64,000 nt of DNA, from positions 1,612,001-1,676,000 of the forward strand of contig NZ_JBBPCL010000001.1 in assembly GCF_038039215.1 (NCBI RefSeq). Reading direction: 5' to 3'. Source of the DNA: Pseudonocardia sp. T1-2H. GTDB lineage: Bacteria > Actinomycetota > Actinomycetes > Mycobacteriales > Pseudonocardiaceae. Position numbers and translations under genes: made by a program. Below are positions 9,541 to 18,381 of this stretch, one piece after another (position 1 is the stretch's first letter; each line of letters starts with the position of its first letter). The notes below the pieces were generated by a model, which saw only the letters and a list, made by a program, of their open reading frames with translations, was not told where the DNA came from and made no database searches.

Positions 9541-10910
9541 TGGTGCTGGGGGAGGTGGTCGGCCGCGTGTGGGCCGACCGCCAGCTGCCGACGTTGGCCG
9601 GGCGCCGGTTGGTGCTGGTGCGCAGCCTGGACGACGGCAGCCTGACCGTCGCCGTGGACCTGGTCGAGGTCGGCGCAGGAGTCACCGTGCTCGTGTCGAC
9701 CGACGAAGCCGCTGCTGCCGCCAGCGGAGAGTCGACGATCGACGCCGCGGTAGTCGCGCTGGTCGCGGACTACGACGCGCGGCCGGCTGCCGGGATCCCG
9801 GCGGGGGAGAGGGTGACGGTGACAGCTTCGGATGTGGTGTGGATCGGGAGCGAGGGCCCCGGGCTCACGGCCAATGTTGTCGGGGGAAAGGGCCGTGGGC
9901 TGGACATGCTCGTGCGCGCCGGTTTGCGAGTCCCGGAAGCTTTCGCGGTGTCGACCCTTTGCTACCGCCGCGCGGTGACCGGAACCCTCGCGGCCGAGCT
10001 TGACCGCAGGATGGGCGGCCTTGCCCCCGACACCGATATCGCCGAGCTCGACGCGGTGACCGAGCAGATGCGGGCGCTGGTCTTCGAGGCCACCGCTGAC
10101 CACCCGGCGGATCAGCACATCCGGGCGGCCTACCAGCGGCTCTGCGAGCAGGCTTGCCAGGAGGACGCGCCGGTAGCCGTGCGATCGAGCTCCGCGGCCG
10201 AGGACGGCGGCGAACGCAGCTTCGCCGGCGAGCACGACACCTACCTGTGGGTCGTCGGTGCCGACGCCGTCGCCGAGCACGTACGGCGCTGCTGGGTCAG
10301 CCTGTTCACCAGCCGCGCCGTCGCCTACACCGCTCGCTCGGACCGATCGGCAGCCGCGCCCGCGGAGCGTGACGCGATGGCCGTGGTGGTACAGCGCATG
10401 GTCGATGCCCGGTCGGCCGGTGTGTTCATGACGCTCAATCCCGCCAACGGTGACCGTTCGAAGATCGTGGTGGAGTCGGTCTGGGGGTTGGGTGAGCCGC
10501 TGGTCAGCGGCGCCGTGACACCGGACCGGTTCACGATCGACAAGGTGACCGGTGAGGTCGTGCTCCGCGAGATTGTGAACAAGTCCGAGCGCACCGCCCG
10601 CGACCCGCGCACCGACCGCGCGATCACGACGCTGCCGGTGCCGGACGCCGACCGGGGGCGAGCGTCGCTCTCCGATGCCGAACTCGCCGAGCTGCGACGA
10701 ATGGGCCGGATCGTGGAGAAGTTCGCCGGGAGCCCCCAGGACGGCGAGTTCGCGGTCGCGGGCGACGGGGGGCCGGACCAGGTCTTCCTGGTGCAGGCGC
10801 GGCCCGAGACCGTCTGGAGCTCTCGACAGGTTCGGCGCGTAACTCAGCAACCGGGCGATGTACTCCACCGCGTCGTCGCGGCGCTGACTCGGCCCTCCGC
10901 TTCCGCCTGA
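9540..10910 (+). CDS. BMC-P (EutN/CcmL) vertex domain read as one frame with a PEP-synthase-type ATP-binding domain
   Basis: 456 residues. Residues 1 to about 82 are a pentameric vertex domain (MVLGEVVGRVWADRQLP, LVEVGAGVTVLVST, STIDAAVVALVADYD). From about residue 105 begins the nucleotide-binding domain of the PEP synthase/PPDK family: NVVGGKGRGLDMLVRAGL, VAVRSSSAAEDGGERSFAGE, VVVQRMVDARSAGVFMTLNP, VFLVQARPETVW. Such a 40-kDa domain without the histidine domain resembles subunit 2 of phenylphosphate synthase. The C-terminus VLHRVVAALTRPSA could form an amphipathic helix like an encapsulation peptide. The fusion may be genuine, or a lost stop: a strong ribosome site GGGGGAGAGG sits before GTG codons near 9814. 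See findings. Confidence 0.75.
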   Translation: MVLGEVVGRVWADRQLPTLAGRRLVLVRSLDDGSLTVAVDLVEVGAGVTVLVSTDEAAAAASGESTIDAAVVALVADYDARPAAGIPAGERVTVTASDVVWIGSEGPGLTANVVGGKGRGLDMLVRAGLRVPEAFAVSTLCYRRAVTGTLAAELDRRMGGLAPDTDIAELDAVTEQMRALVFEATADHPADQHIRAAYQRLCEQACQEDAPVAVRSSSAAEDGGERSFAGEHDTYLWVVGADAVAEHVRRCWVSLFTSRAVAYTARSDRSAAAPAERDAMAVVVQRMVDARSAGVFMTLNPANGDRSKIVVESVWGLGEPLVSGAVTPDRFTIDKVTGEVVLREIVNKSERTARDPRTDRAITTLPVPDADRGRASLSDAELAELRRMGRIVEKFAGSPQDGEFAVAGDGGPDQVFLVQARPETVWSSRQVRRVTQQPGDVLHRVVAALTRPSASA

Positions 10911-10934
10911 CCCATCCGAACGAGGAGCACCGCC

Positions 10935-12757
10935 GTGGCACAAACGTTCCCCAACCCGTTCGAGATCCCCACTCCGCCCGGGGCCGACGGCTGGGAGTCG
11001 ATGTACAACTGGTACCACCTGTTCGGCGAGGACCGACGGACGGCGGACGAAAAGAAGTTCTGGTTCCAGGACGCTCTGCACCATCCCTACGTGATCCATC
11101 CTTACGACGAGATCCAATGTGAGTGTTGGTGGCAGGCGCTGGGCGCGATGAACACCCGGATCTTCGCGCTCCCCCGGCCTTCGGGCTTGAGCAGCGGATC
11201 CTCAACGGCCGGCTGTTTGTGACCCCGGTGCCGGCGCCGCCCGAGCAGATCGCCGAGCGCGCCGAGGCCTTCGCCGCGCGCGCCGGTTACTACTACCAGA
11301 ACTGGGATGCGATCTACGCCGAGTGGAAGGCCAAGGTCCTCGACCGGCTCGACCTCGTCAAGGGGCTGCGGTTCGATCCGCTGCCCGACCGGGAACCGCT
11401 GGAGACCGTCACCGGGCACGTCGGTCACTCTGCGGGTTTCCGCTGGGAGCGAGACTTCTCGCTGATGGTCTCGACGATGTACGAGATCTACCAGTGGCAC
11501 TTCGAGCTGCTCAACATCGGTTATGCCGCCTACCTGACCTTCTTCGAGTTCTGCAAGACCGCCTTCCCCGGCATCGGTGACAAGTCCATCTCCCAGATGG
11601 TCGGTGGTCTGCACGTCGAGCTCTACCGACCGGACGACGAGCTCAAGCGTCTGGCCAAGGAAGCAGTGCGACTCGAGGTCGGCGAGATCATCCTCGGTTC
11701 CGACGACCTCACCACGGTTCTGGACGAGCTACGTCGCACCGCGGGGGGCACGGCGTGGGCCGAGGACTGGGAGCGGACTCGCGACCCGTGGTTCCACATC
11801 AACACCGACCCGGGCCACCCCGGCGGCAGCCACCGCTTCGGCACCTGGGACGACCACCTCGACATCCCGTTCGGCTCCGTGCAGGAGTACATCCGGCGGC
11901 TCAGCAAGGAGGAGGTGATCGACCGACCGACCGCCGAGGTGCTGGCCGACCGGGAGCGGATCGCGCAGGAGTACCGCGATCTGTTGAGCCCGGACGACGT
12001 CGCCAGCTTCGACGACATGCTGGCGTTGGCGCGCAAGGTATTCGTCTACATCGAGGAGCACGTGCTCTACATCGAGCACTGGCTGTGGGCCGCCTTCTGG
12101 AAGAAGTCGAAGGAACTCGCCCGCTCGCTGGTCAGCATGGGGGTGCTGGCGGACGAGGAGGACCTGTTCATGCTGCGGCGCACCGAGGTCGCCGAGCTGA
12201 TCTTCGACACCGTAGCCGCCTGGTCCACCGGAGCCCCTGGCCGTGGGCGGGCCTATTTCGGACCCATCATCGAACAGCGCCGTGCAGTGTTCTCCGTGCT
12301 CGAGGCCTGGGAGCCGCCGCCGGCACTCGGTCCGCCACCCACGGAGGTCAACGAGCCCTTGACGATCATGCTGTGGGGCATCACGACGTCGTCGGTGCTC
12401 GGCTGGCTGGAGGACCAGGACAGCGACGACAACGCGACCATCCTGCGCGGGGTCGCCGGTTCAGGGGGAGTGGTCGAAGGCCCGGTCCGCATCGTGCGGT
12501 CCGCGACAGAGCTGGCTGAGGTGCAGCCCGGCGACGTCTTGGTGTGCCCGGCCACCTCGCCGGCCTGGGCACCGGCCTTCTCCCGAGTCGTGGCCACCGT
12601 CAGCGATGTCGGCGGGATCATGAGTCACACGGCCATCGTCTGCCGGGAGTACGGCCTGCCCGCCGTGGTGGGAACCGGTCGCGCCGTGGCGACGCTACGT
12701 AACGGCCAGCGCGTCCGGGTCGATGGTGACGCGGGCGTGGTCACCGTCCTCGACTGA
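10935..12757 (+). CDS. Phenylphosphate-synthase-like PEP-utilising phosphotransferase subunit (one frameshift)
   Basis: About 607 residues. The N-terminal region (GADGWESMYNWYHLFGEDRR, EKKFWFQDALHHPYVIHPYD) resembles the large subunit of phenylphosphate synthase. The C-terminal mobile domain has the phospho-histidine loop DVGGIMSHTAIVCREYGLPA at about residue 565. Near 11175 one C appears missing from CCCCC: the frame changes from RIFALP to PAFGLEQRILNGRLF, keeping the family sequence. With the preceding ATP-binding domain it would form a two-part enzyme that uses ATP to phosphorylate a phenolic hydroxyl through a phosphohistidine. In this locus 2-aminophenol or a relative is the natural candidate (inference). 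Adjacent intact PEP or pyruvate kinase genes are absent, so a metabolic PEP synthase is unlikely. Confidence 0.72.
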
Positions 12758-12772
12758 GCGGACAGCGACCGG

Positions 12773-13502
12773 ATGAGTACCTATGGGCGCGGGGACGACC
12801 CGTCGCCGACCCGGGAGCAGCGTCGTCGCGCGCTCCGGCGGGCAGCTGCGGCTCGTTCCCGCATAGAAGCGGTCGGTCTGCAGCTGACCACGGTGGTGCT
12901 GGACCTGGGCGGGGTGGTCGTGCCCACCCTGTTCGAGGTGGTGCGGGACCCCGACTTCCCCAGTGGTCCGTTCGGCGGGGACCCGCGGTACGTCGACGTC
13001 GAGCGCGGGCGTATCCAAGAGCGAGAGTACTGGGCGGAGCTGAGCCGGGGCCGGCCGGACCTCGACATCGGTGAGTACATGCGCAACCGGTTGTTCGTCC
13101 GGGAGGAGATCCGCGAGATGCTCGCCCAGTTGGGCGGGCGGGTGCGGGTGGCGGCTCTGACAAACGACATGACGCACTGGTTCGGCCCGAGCTGGCCGCA
13201 ACGGTTCCCGGAGTTCGAGAAGTTCGACCGCCTGCTCGAGGCCTCGCGGTCGGGTGGGCTCAAGCCAGATCCGTTTGTGTTCCGCTGGGCACTCGAACAC
13301 CTCGGCGAGCTTCCCGGCGCACTGCCTGTTCGTCGATGACCTGCCCTCGAACCTCAAGGGCGCGGCCGCGGTGGGGATGCACACGGAGCACTTCGACGTG
13401 ACCGATCCGGCTGGTTCGGTCGCCCGGGTGCTCGATCGATTCGGACTCGGAACCTCGCCGTCGGCACCGCGTGTCTTCAGTACCCCCGGAACGGAGATTG
13501 AC
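12773..13502 (+). CDS. HAD-superfamily hydrolase (one frameshift)
   Basis: The four HAD motifs are visible. Motif I is TVVLDLGGVVVPT, where the usual second aspartate is glycine as in YihX-like proteins. Motif II is VAALTNDMT, motif III lysine is in GGLKPDPFVF, and motif IV is CLFVDDLPSNLKGA. Near 13315 the frame slips by one base (literal stop at 13339), and motif IV follows in the other frame, so I treat the gene as intact. A 35-residue, arginine-rich helical N-terminus (REQRRRALRRAAAARSRI) precedes the domain and might direct it to the shell. The corrected frame runs into the RidA gene with no stop. It could be a phosphatase that reverses the upstream phosphotransferase, or a dehalogenase; unresolved. 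Confidence 0.65.
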
Positions 13503-13979
13503 ATGGGTGAGAAGTTCGATCTGCATACTCGGCTGTCGGAGCTGGGACTGGACTTGCCGCCCCTGCGCCCCAAGGCCGGCAATTACCTCGGCTACGTCGA
13601 GACGGGCGAGCTGCTGTTCCTGGCAGGCCAAGGGGCCGATGGCTGGATCGGCCGCGTCGGAGCCGACCTCGGCCTCGAGCAGGCCCGCACCGCGGCGCGG
13701 GACTGCATGCTCAACCTCCTCGCTCAGGCCGACGACGCGCTCGGCGGGGACTGGTCACGGCTCGTGACGGCAGTCAAGGTGCTCGGCTTCGTCGCCTGCA
13801 CCGAGGAGTTCACGCAGTCACCCGCGGTGCTCGACGGCGCCTCGGACCTCCTCGTCGAGGTACTGGGCAGTCGCGGCCGGCACGGCCGTTCGGCCATCGG
13901 GGTCCAGTCGCTGCCGCTGGGATTCGCCGTCGAGATCGAGATGATCCTCGCGGTTCGGCCCCGTCCGGCAGGCGCATGA
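13503..13979 (+). CDS. RidA/YjgF-family protein, probable 2-aminomuconate deaminase
   Basis: 158 residues from the ATG at 13503, preceded by CGGAG. The family core is visible: KAGNYLGYVETGELLFLAGQG, ARTAARDCMLNLLAQAD, VLGFVACTEEFTQSPAVLDG, and the end GVQSLPLGFAVEIEMIL. RidA-fold enzymes deaminate enamine/imine compounds, and aminomuconate deaminases of 2-aminophenol pathways belong to this fold. In the literature on ARO BMCs such a gene marks the 2-aminophenol rather than the catechol subtype, so its presence is informative. The same frame is open from the HAD gene, so a HAD-RidA fusion cannot be excluded, but the internal ribosome site favours separate translation. Its TGA overlaps an ATG (ATGA, 13976) that leads into a short frame of unknown value. 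Confidence 0.72.
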   Translation: MGEKFDLHTRLSELGLDLPPLRPKAGNYLGYVETGELLFLAGQGADGWIGRVGADLGLEQARTAARDCMLNLLAQADDALGGDWSRLVTAVKVLGFVACTEEFTQSPAVLDGASDLLVEVLGSRGRHGRSAIGVQSLPLGFAVEIEMILAVRPRPAGA

Positions 13980-14247
13980 CGAGCGACGCTCGCCTCGACC
14001 AGCTCGTCGAAGTTTGGCGATATGTGGCGACGCGGCCAGATGCCCCCCAGGCTTCCCGTCGGCATGACCACACTGGTGGGCGCCGCGACCCTACGATGGC
14101 CCCGTTCGACCCGCAATCAAGGTGGGGAGACATCCCGGCCCCAGCCGAGCCCCGCAGTTGTCTCCACAGAACCGCCCGATCCTGCCCGATGCTTGGCGCC
14201 GAGGGTCTATGCGCCGGTTCGGCGTTGCAGTAGCTCGATGTGACTGG

Positions 14248-14271
14248 CGTGGGATCATTCGTGGTGCGAAA
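14248..14271 (+). repeat. 24-bp repeat, copy 1 of 3
   Basis: An identical 24-mer (contains GGATCATTCGTGGTGCG) is found at 32161-32184 and 40884-40907. In all three places a tRNA-like 3' half begins about 90-110 bp downstream on the same strand. Confidence 0.75.
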
Positions 14272-14360
14272 CGGAGTGAACGAGGGTGGCGGCATCTCGC
14301 TCGTGGTGGCTCGCGCGCAACTATTGTTGCAGGTAGTGGTCCTATGAGGGGGAACACCGC

Positions 14361-14407
14361 CCTCGTTTAATCCGTGGGTTCAGGGTTCAAGGCCCCTGCA
14401 GGCCACC
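14361..14407 (+). pseudogene. tRNA-Lys-like 3' fragment
   Basis: TTTAATCCG, a T-arm-like CAGGGTTCAAG...CCCTG and an acceptor-like CAGGCC-ACC follow the order of a tRNA anticodon-arm, T-arm and 3' end, most like tRNA-Lys(TTT). The uridine expected before the anticodon is G, the T-loop has one base too many and no matching 5' acceptor strand is found. It is a degenerate 3' half, typical of an integration scar. Confidence 0.45.
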
Positions 14408-14595
14408 GAGGTTGACCAGGACGGACAAGTAGCCCGCTCGCTACCTCAGTCCCTCAGCTGGTGGCGTGGCTTCGACTGCGCCTTGTCGGAACTCCGGTGG
14501 GCGACGCGTATGGGCGTGGCATCCTTCCCGGGCGGCTTCTGATGACACGGATCCCCCCTGTTAGCCCGCTGCCACAAGCCCAGGAGTAGAAGATC

Positions 14596-15450
14596 ATGGC
14601 GTTCGCCTGTCCCGCCTGCGAACAGACGACCGTGGACCTCGTCGAGATCACCGACGACGCCCAGACCCGGCTTCGGTGCCGCAGCTGCAGGCACGACTGG
14701 CTGCACAGCCGCCAGCCCGAACCGGTGCCCGCCAGCTCGCGGGGCGCTTCACCGGCACGGCACTCCCGCCTGTCGCGTGATCAGGCTAAGGCGCAATTCC
14801 CCACCGAGGACGACCTCACCGACGCCGTCCGAACGCGGGTCGCCGAGCTCAAGCGCCGCTTCCTAGTCCGCCAGCCCGAGGCAGACCCGGCAGTGGCGCC
14901 CTACTGGCGCCGCTACCAGCACATCTTCTCCGCCGAGGGGCTGCCCACGGCACACCCGGCCGACCTCAAGGCCTTCGCCAACAACCGGATCGGAGCCAAC
15001 CCGGGCAACATGTCGGTGTTCAACGACGCCTGGAACAAGCTCGGCTCCCACGAGGCGGCCGACCGGGTCCGGAGCGCAGTCGAGTACCTCTTGCGCGGAA
15101 CCCGCGAACCCCACATCGAGGACCGGATGCAGACGCTAATCGACCCTCGCAGCCCGGTCGGCGTGACCGGGTTCCGCGAAAGCCTGCTCACCCGGGTGCT
15201 GTGCATCGTCCAGCCCGACCGTTTCCTGCCGATCCTGACCTACACCAGCCCTGCCGGCGGAAAGCGGGAGATCGCCGCCGCTGTCTTCGGGCTCGAACTA
15301 CCCGCGCCCCAGACCACATCCATGACCACCGGGCGGCTCGCCTTCTGGAGCAACGATCTGCTCCTGCGCCTCTGCGGGACCGGCTTCGCCGATGTCGCCC
15401 ACGCCTCGCAGTTCCTGTGGTGGGCTAAGGACGAGCCCTCCAAGCCCTGA
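14596..15450 (+). CDS. Zinc-ribbon protein resembling the N-terminal part of McrB-like AAA proteins
   Basis: 284 residues; ATG 14596 lies after AGGAGTAGAAG. An N-terminal zinc ribbon (FACPACEQ ... LRCRSCRHDW) is followed by a basic linker and a domain with APYWRRYQHIFSAEGLPTA, NNRIGANPGNMSVFNDAWNK, GVTGFRESLLTRVLCIVQPD and ending SQFLWWAKD. I recall similar segments preceding the GTPase/AAA part of McrB-type restriction proteins, where they act in DNA recognition. Here the protein stops where that motor would begin, so it may be a truncated restriction component or a stand-alone protein. It lies between two tRNA-like fragments, consistent with horizontally acquired cargo. Confidence 0.45.
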   Translation: MAFACPACEQTTVDLVEITDDAQTRLRCRSCRHDWLHSRQPEPVPASSRGASPARHSRLSRDQAKAQFPTEDDLTDAVRTRVAELKRRFLVRQPEADPAVAPYWRRYQHIFSAEGLPTAHPADLKAFANNRIGANPGNMSVFNDAWNKLGSHEAADRVRSAVEYLLRGTREPHIEDRMQTLIDPRSPVGVTGFRESLLTRVLCIVQPDRFLPILTYTSPAGGKREIAAAVFGLELPAPQTTSMTTGRLAFWSNDLLLRLCGTGFADVAHASQFLWWAKDEPSKP

Positions 15451-15713
15451 CCCGTGACGGCGGTTCCTCGCCCCGGGTGGAGGGTTGTGGATGACCGGGA
15501 CGCTAGCCTGATCAGGCCTTCTGGATCATCGCCACATCGGGGCCTCCGATCCGCCAGGAGCGATGGCGCCGGGGTTGCGCTTGTCGGCGCCGCCAGCTGA
15601 GGCGTGACACGGGTTGTGACACGAGCTGGAGTCGTTCCGCGGCGTCTGGAGTGGCTGGAGAGGTCGGCCCCGTGCCGGTTGTTGCCGGTAGAGGACGTTG
15701 TGTATATGGACGT

Positions 15714-15759
15714 GCCGTCTTGTAAGCGGTAGGTCGTCGGTTCGATCCCAGTCTCCGCG
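15714..15759 (+). pseudogene. tRNA-Thr(TGT)-like 3' fragment
   Basis: The stem GCCGT / GCGGT closes the loop CTTGTAA (anticodon TGT). AGGTC, the T-arm GTCGGTTCGATCCCAGT and CTCCGCG follow in tRNA order. The 5' acceptor strand is missing, although a D-loop-like GGTAGAGG lies about 25 bp before the anticodon arm. The 330-bp gap between flanking genes holds nothing else recognisable. Confidence 0.5.
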
Positions 15760-15780
15760 CGTGTCACCGCGCTTTATCTC

Positions 15781-17562
15781 TCACTGGTCCTGGGAGAGGA
15801 CGAGGGTGCTGTAGGGGGGCAGGGCGATGTTGGCCGAGCAGGGCATGTTGTCCCGGGGCGTCCCATTGGCGCTGGTGTCAAGTACCGGGAGAGCGCCGAA
15901 GTCCGGGTCGTAGCCGGCCCAGTCGGTGTTGAGGCGGACGTGCCACTGCCCGGCGCGTGGTAGGCCGATCGGGTAGGTGGGCCAGGTGTGGTTGGCGAGG
16001 TTGGCGAGGACGACGACGTCGTCGCGGGGTCCGCCGTTGGCCCAGCGGTGGTAGGCGATCGCTTTGTCGGTGTCGTTGAGGTGGTGGACGTTGAGGTGGG
16101 GTCCGCGGAGCCCGGCGGTGGTGTAGCGGGAGTTACGGCGCAGCGCGATGAGATCGCGGAAGAGCGTGACGTGCCCGGCGCGGGCTGCTTCGTCGGTCCA
16201 GTCGAGCGGGGTGTCGTCGTGCCATGACCGGATCTCCAGCCATTCCTGGCCTTGGAAGAGCATGGGGATGCCGGGTGTGGTGAGGGTCAGGGCGGCGCCC
16301 AGGATCGCTCGTTTGCGGGCATACCAGGAGCGCGGGTCGCTGGGGTCGGCGAGCGTGGGTAGGCGCGATCCGCCGTTGCGCTGCGCGACCTCGTCGTGTG
16401 ACTCGACGTAGACGGTGCGAGCGATCCAGCCACCTTCGCCAGGGCCGCGGAGCGCGGCGGCGACGGCGGGGATGCTGCGGTCCTCGTCGCGGGGTTGGGC
16501 GAGGACCGCGCGCAGGGTGTCGACGAACTGGTCGTCCCACTGGGTGTCGAAGCCGAGACCGCCCTGGTCGATTGGGCGGGTCACCCACGGGTTGCGGTGG
16601 AGGTCCTCGGCCATCATCAGCTTCCAGGGCTGTTCGCCGCCGGTCTCGCTGAGGATCCAGCGCAGCAGCCCGACGCCGTCCGCAAGCGGGGGCCAGCCCG
16701 AGTCGACCCCGGTGATGTAGGGGGTCATGTCGAAGCGGAGCCCGTCGGCGCGGTAGTCGTGGAGCCACATGCGGGCGTTGTCGCGCAGGTACTGGCGGAC
16801 CTCGGGTCGGCCGTAGTCCGGGCGGGTCTCGCCCCACGGGGTCGTATAGCGGGCGCGGTCGTAGATGTAGATGCCGTTCGGGTGGTCGTCGTCGTGCCAG
16901 CCGTCGAAGAGGTAGACGGCGGAGTCGTTCACGCCGAAGTGGTTGTAGACGACGTCGACGAGGACGGCGATGTCGTGGTCGTGAGCGGCCCGGACGAACG
17001 CCCGGAAGGCGTCGGGGCCGCCGAAGTCGGTCTCCACGGTGAAGATCGACGAGCTGTTGTAGCCCCAGGACGACTCGCCGGGGAACTCCGCGGGCGGCAG
17101 CACGAGCACCGCCGTGACGCCCAGCCCGGCCAGGTACGGCAGCTTCGCCGACACCTCTTGCAGGCCCCGGCCCGGCCCGCGGTCAAACGTCCCGACGTGC
17201 AGCTCGTAGACGACGAGGTCGTCCCACCCCCGCATGGTGAAGCCCTCGCCCCAGTCGAAGGCCGGCTGGTAGACCACGCAGTCGCCGTTGGAGTTGCGCA
17301 TCTCGCGCGCGTAGGGGTCGGTGCGCCACAGGGTCTCGCCCGAGAAGCCGGTGAGGACGAACCGGTAGGGCTGGCCGACGGCGGCGCCTAGCACGTCCCC
17401 GGACCAGTAGCCGCCGCCGTCGTGCTCGAGTGCGACGGCCCCGGCTTCCCATCCGGTGAACTCGCCGGCGACCCGCACGGCTCGGGCGAAGGGCGCCCAC
17501 ACGCGGAACGTCACCCCGCCGGGATAGGGGATGGCGCCCATCCCTGGCCGCGAGCCGGTCAT
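15781..17562 (-). CDS. GH13 family glycosidase, 1,4-alpha-glucan branching enzyme-like
   Basis: 593 residues, complete. An N-terminal CBM48-type beta domain (GGVTFRVWAPFARAVRVAGE) is followed by the GH13 barrel: LVDVVYNHFG, DGLRFDMTPYI with the nucleophile aspartate, KLMMAEDLHRN with the acid/base glutamate, and YVESHDEVAQ with the third acidic residue. A C-terminal beta domain ends in LPPYSTLVLSQDQ. The layout is that of glucan branching enzymes or trehalohydrolases, somewhat shorter than typical GlgB (about 640-730). It probably remodels glycogen or maltodextrin in the cytoplasm. It is a single gene, not in an operon, so its partner pathway is not shown. Confidence 0.75.
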   Translation of the reverse strand: MTGSRPGMGAIPYPGGVTFRVWAPFARAVRVAGEFTGWEAGAVALEHDGGGYWSGDVLGAAVGQPYRFVLTGFSGETLWRTDPYAREMRNSNGDCVVYQPAFDWGEGFTMRGWDDLVVYELHVGTFDRGPGRGLQEVSAKLPYLAGLGVTAVLVLPPAEFPGESSWGYNSSSIFTVETDFGGPDAFRAFVRAAHDHDIAVLVDVVYNHFGVNDSAVYLFDGWHDDDHPNGIYIYDRARYTTPWGETRPDYGRPEVRQYLRDNARMWLHDYRADGLRFDMTPYITGVDSGWPPLADGVGLLRWILSETGGEQPWKLMMAEDLHRNPWVTRPIDQGGLGFDTQWDDQFVDTLRAVLAQPRDEDRSIPAVAAALRGPGEGGWIARTVYVESHDEVAQRNGGSRLPTLADPSDPRSWYARKRAILGAALTLTTPGIPMLFQGQEWLEIRSWHDDTPLDWTDEAARAGHVTLFRDLIALRRNSRYTTAGLRGPHLNVHHLNDTDKAIAYHRWANGGPRDDVVVLANLANHTWPTYPIGLPRAGQWHVRLNTDWAGYDPDFGALPVLDTSANGTPRDNMPCSANIALPPYSTLVLSQDQ

Positions 17563-17619
17563 GCCCGAAGCCCGATCGCATAGTTGAACTCGGGGCGGTG
17601 GCGCGCAGCTGGGCGGCGT

Positions 17620-17882
17620 CGGCGAGCACGCGGTGCGGTGTCAGTAGCTCGGCTGTGCGTCCGTGCCGCGCCGCCTCGTCGGGCGTTGCACTGCGGCTGG
17701 CCTCGGTACTCTTGGCCGCCCTTGGTCTCTGGGGAGCAGGCGTTGCCCGCGGGCAGGCGGATGATCTGCGGTCGCATGAGGGTGATGTGCTCGTCGAGGA
17801 AGGGACGCTTGCTCCGGACCGTCTCGTCGAGGTTCTCCAGGTTGAGTGTGGCGATTCGCACCGTTGTCACCGATCCAGCCAT
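17620..17882 (-). pseudogene. Endonuclease/exonuclease/phosphatase family, N-terminal fragment
   Basis: The minus-strand frame starts VRIATLNLENLDET and RPFLDEHITLMRPQI, the typical first strand and helix of EEP-fold phosphodiesterases. The sequence then slides between frames and loses similarity within about 70 codons. The catalytic half is absent, so this is a decayed fragment. Confidence 0.5.
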
Positions 17883-18053
17883 TCGACGTGGGGCGCGCTC
17901 CGTCCCGGTCCAGGGCCCATCGGCTCCGTGCCCCGGACCCGACGGATCCGGCTGCGAAGTGGTGTCCCCGGTGACGGCCGCGACACCGCTTCACCTCGTC
18001 ACCCTGGATGGCGGGCGCCGCCTCATCAACCGGCGGTCGGGCCCTCCGGAGCC

Positions 18054-18300
18054 GCTTGCCGCACCCCGTCCTGGCCGCCCAGCCCACGATGATGACCTCG
18101 GCGGTGTGTCGGATCCGTGTCTTGATCCACGCCCGTGACCGGCGCCCGGCTGATAAACGGAGCCGACCCTCTTGGCGACCACGCTTTTCCCTCTGCTCGC
18201 GGGCGGCCGCCATCACCAGCTCGCCGACGGTGTAGGTGAACATCGGCGAGAGCTGCAGTCCGAGCGCGTCCAAGCCCCACCCGGCCAGCATGGGTTGGGG
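18054..18300 (-). pseudogene. ATP-dependent DNA ligase, internal fragment
   Basis: Starting near RPQPMLA, the stretch GRRSRAWIKTRIRHTAEVII followed by VGWAARTG corresponds to the end of the ligase adenylation domain (motif V region). No continuous ligase surrounds it. Three other ligase fragments occur in this window (see findings). Confidence 0.45.
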
Positions 18301-18381
18301 GCGGTGATCTGTCGCGGCGCGACAAACGGGTGGCACCGCCGTTGTCGGCTCCGCCGATCGCACCACGTCGGCGGCCACCGA

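Larger units (their letters stand above)
13980..14595. other. Intergenic region with a 24-bp repeat and a tRNA-like fragment
   Basis: A frame starting at ATG 13976 (overlapping the RidA stop) runs about 85 codons without recognisable family and may be a truncated last operon gene. The rest carries the 24-bp repeat and the tRNA-Lys-like piece listed separately. Confidence 0.4.

Noticed and set aside
9540..12757. Housekeeping PEP synthase or pyruvate phosphate dikinase
   Set aside because: The domains are split over two proteins, lack the PEP-binding TIM barrel of PpsA/PPDK, and the second subunit has the phenylphosphate-synthase-like N-terminus.
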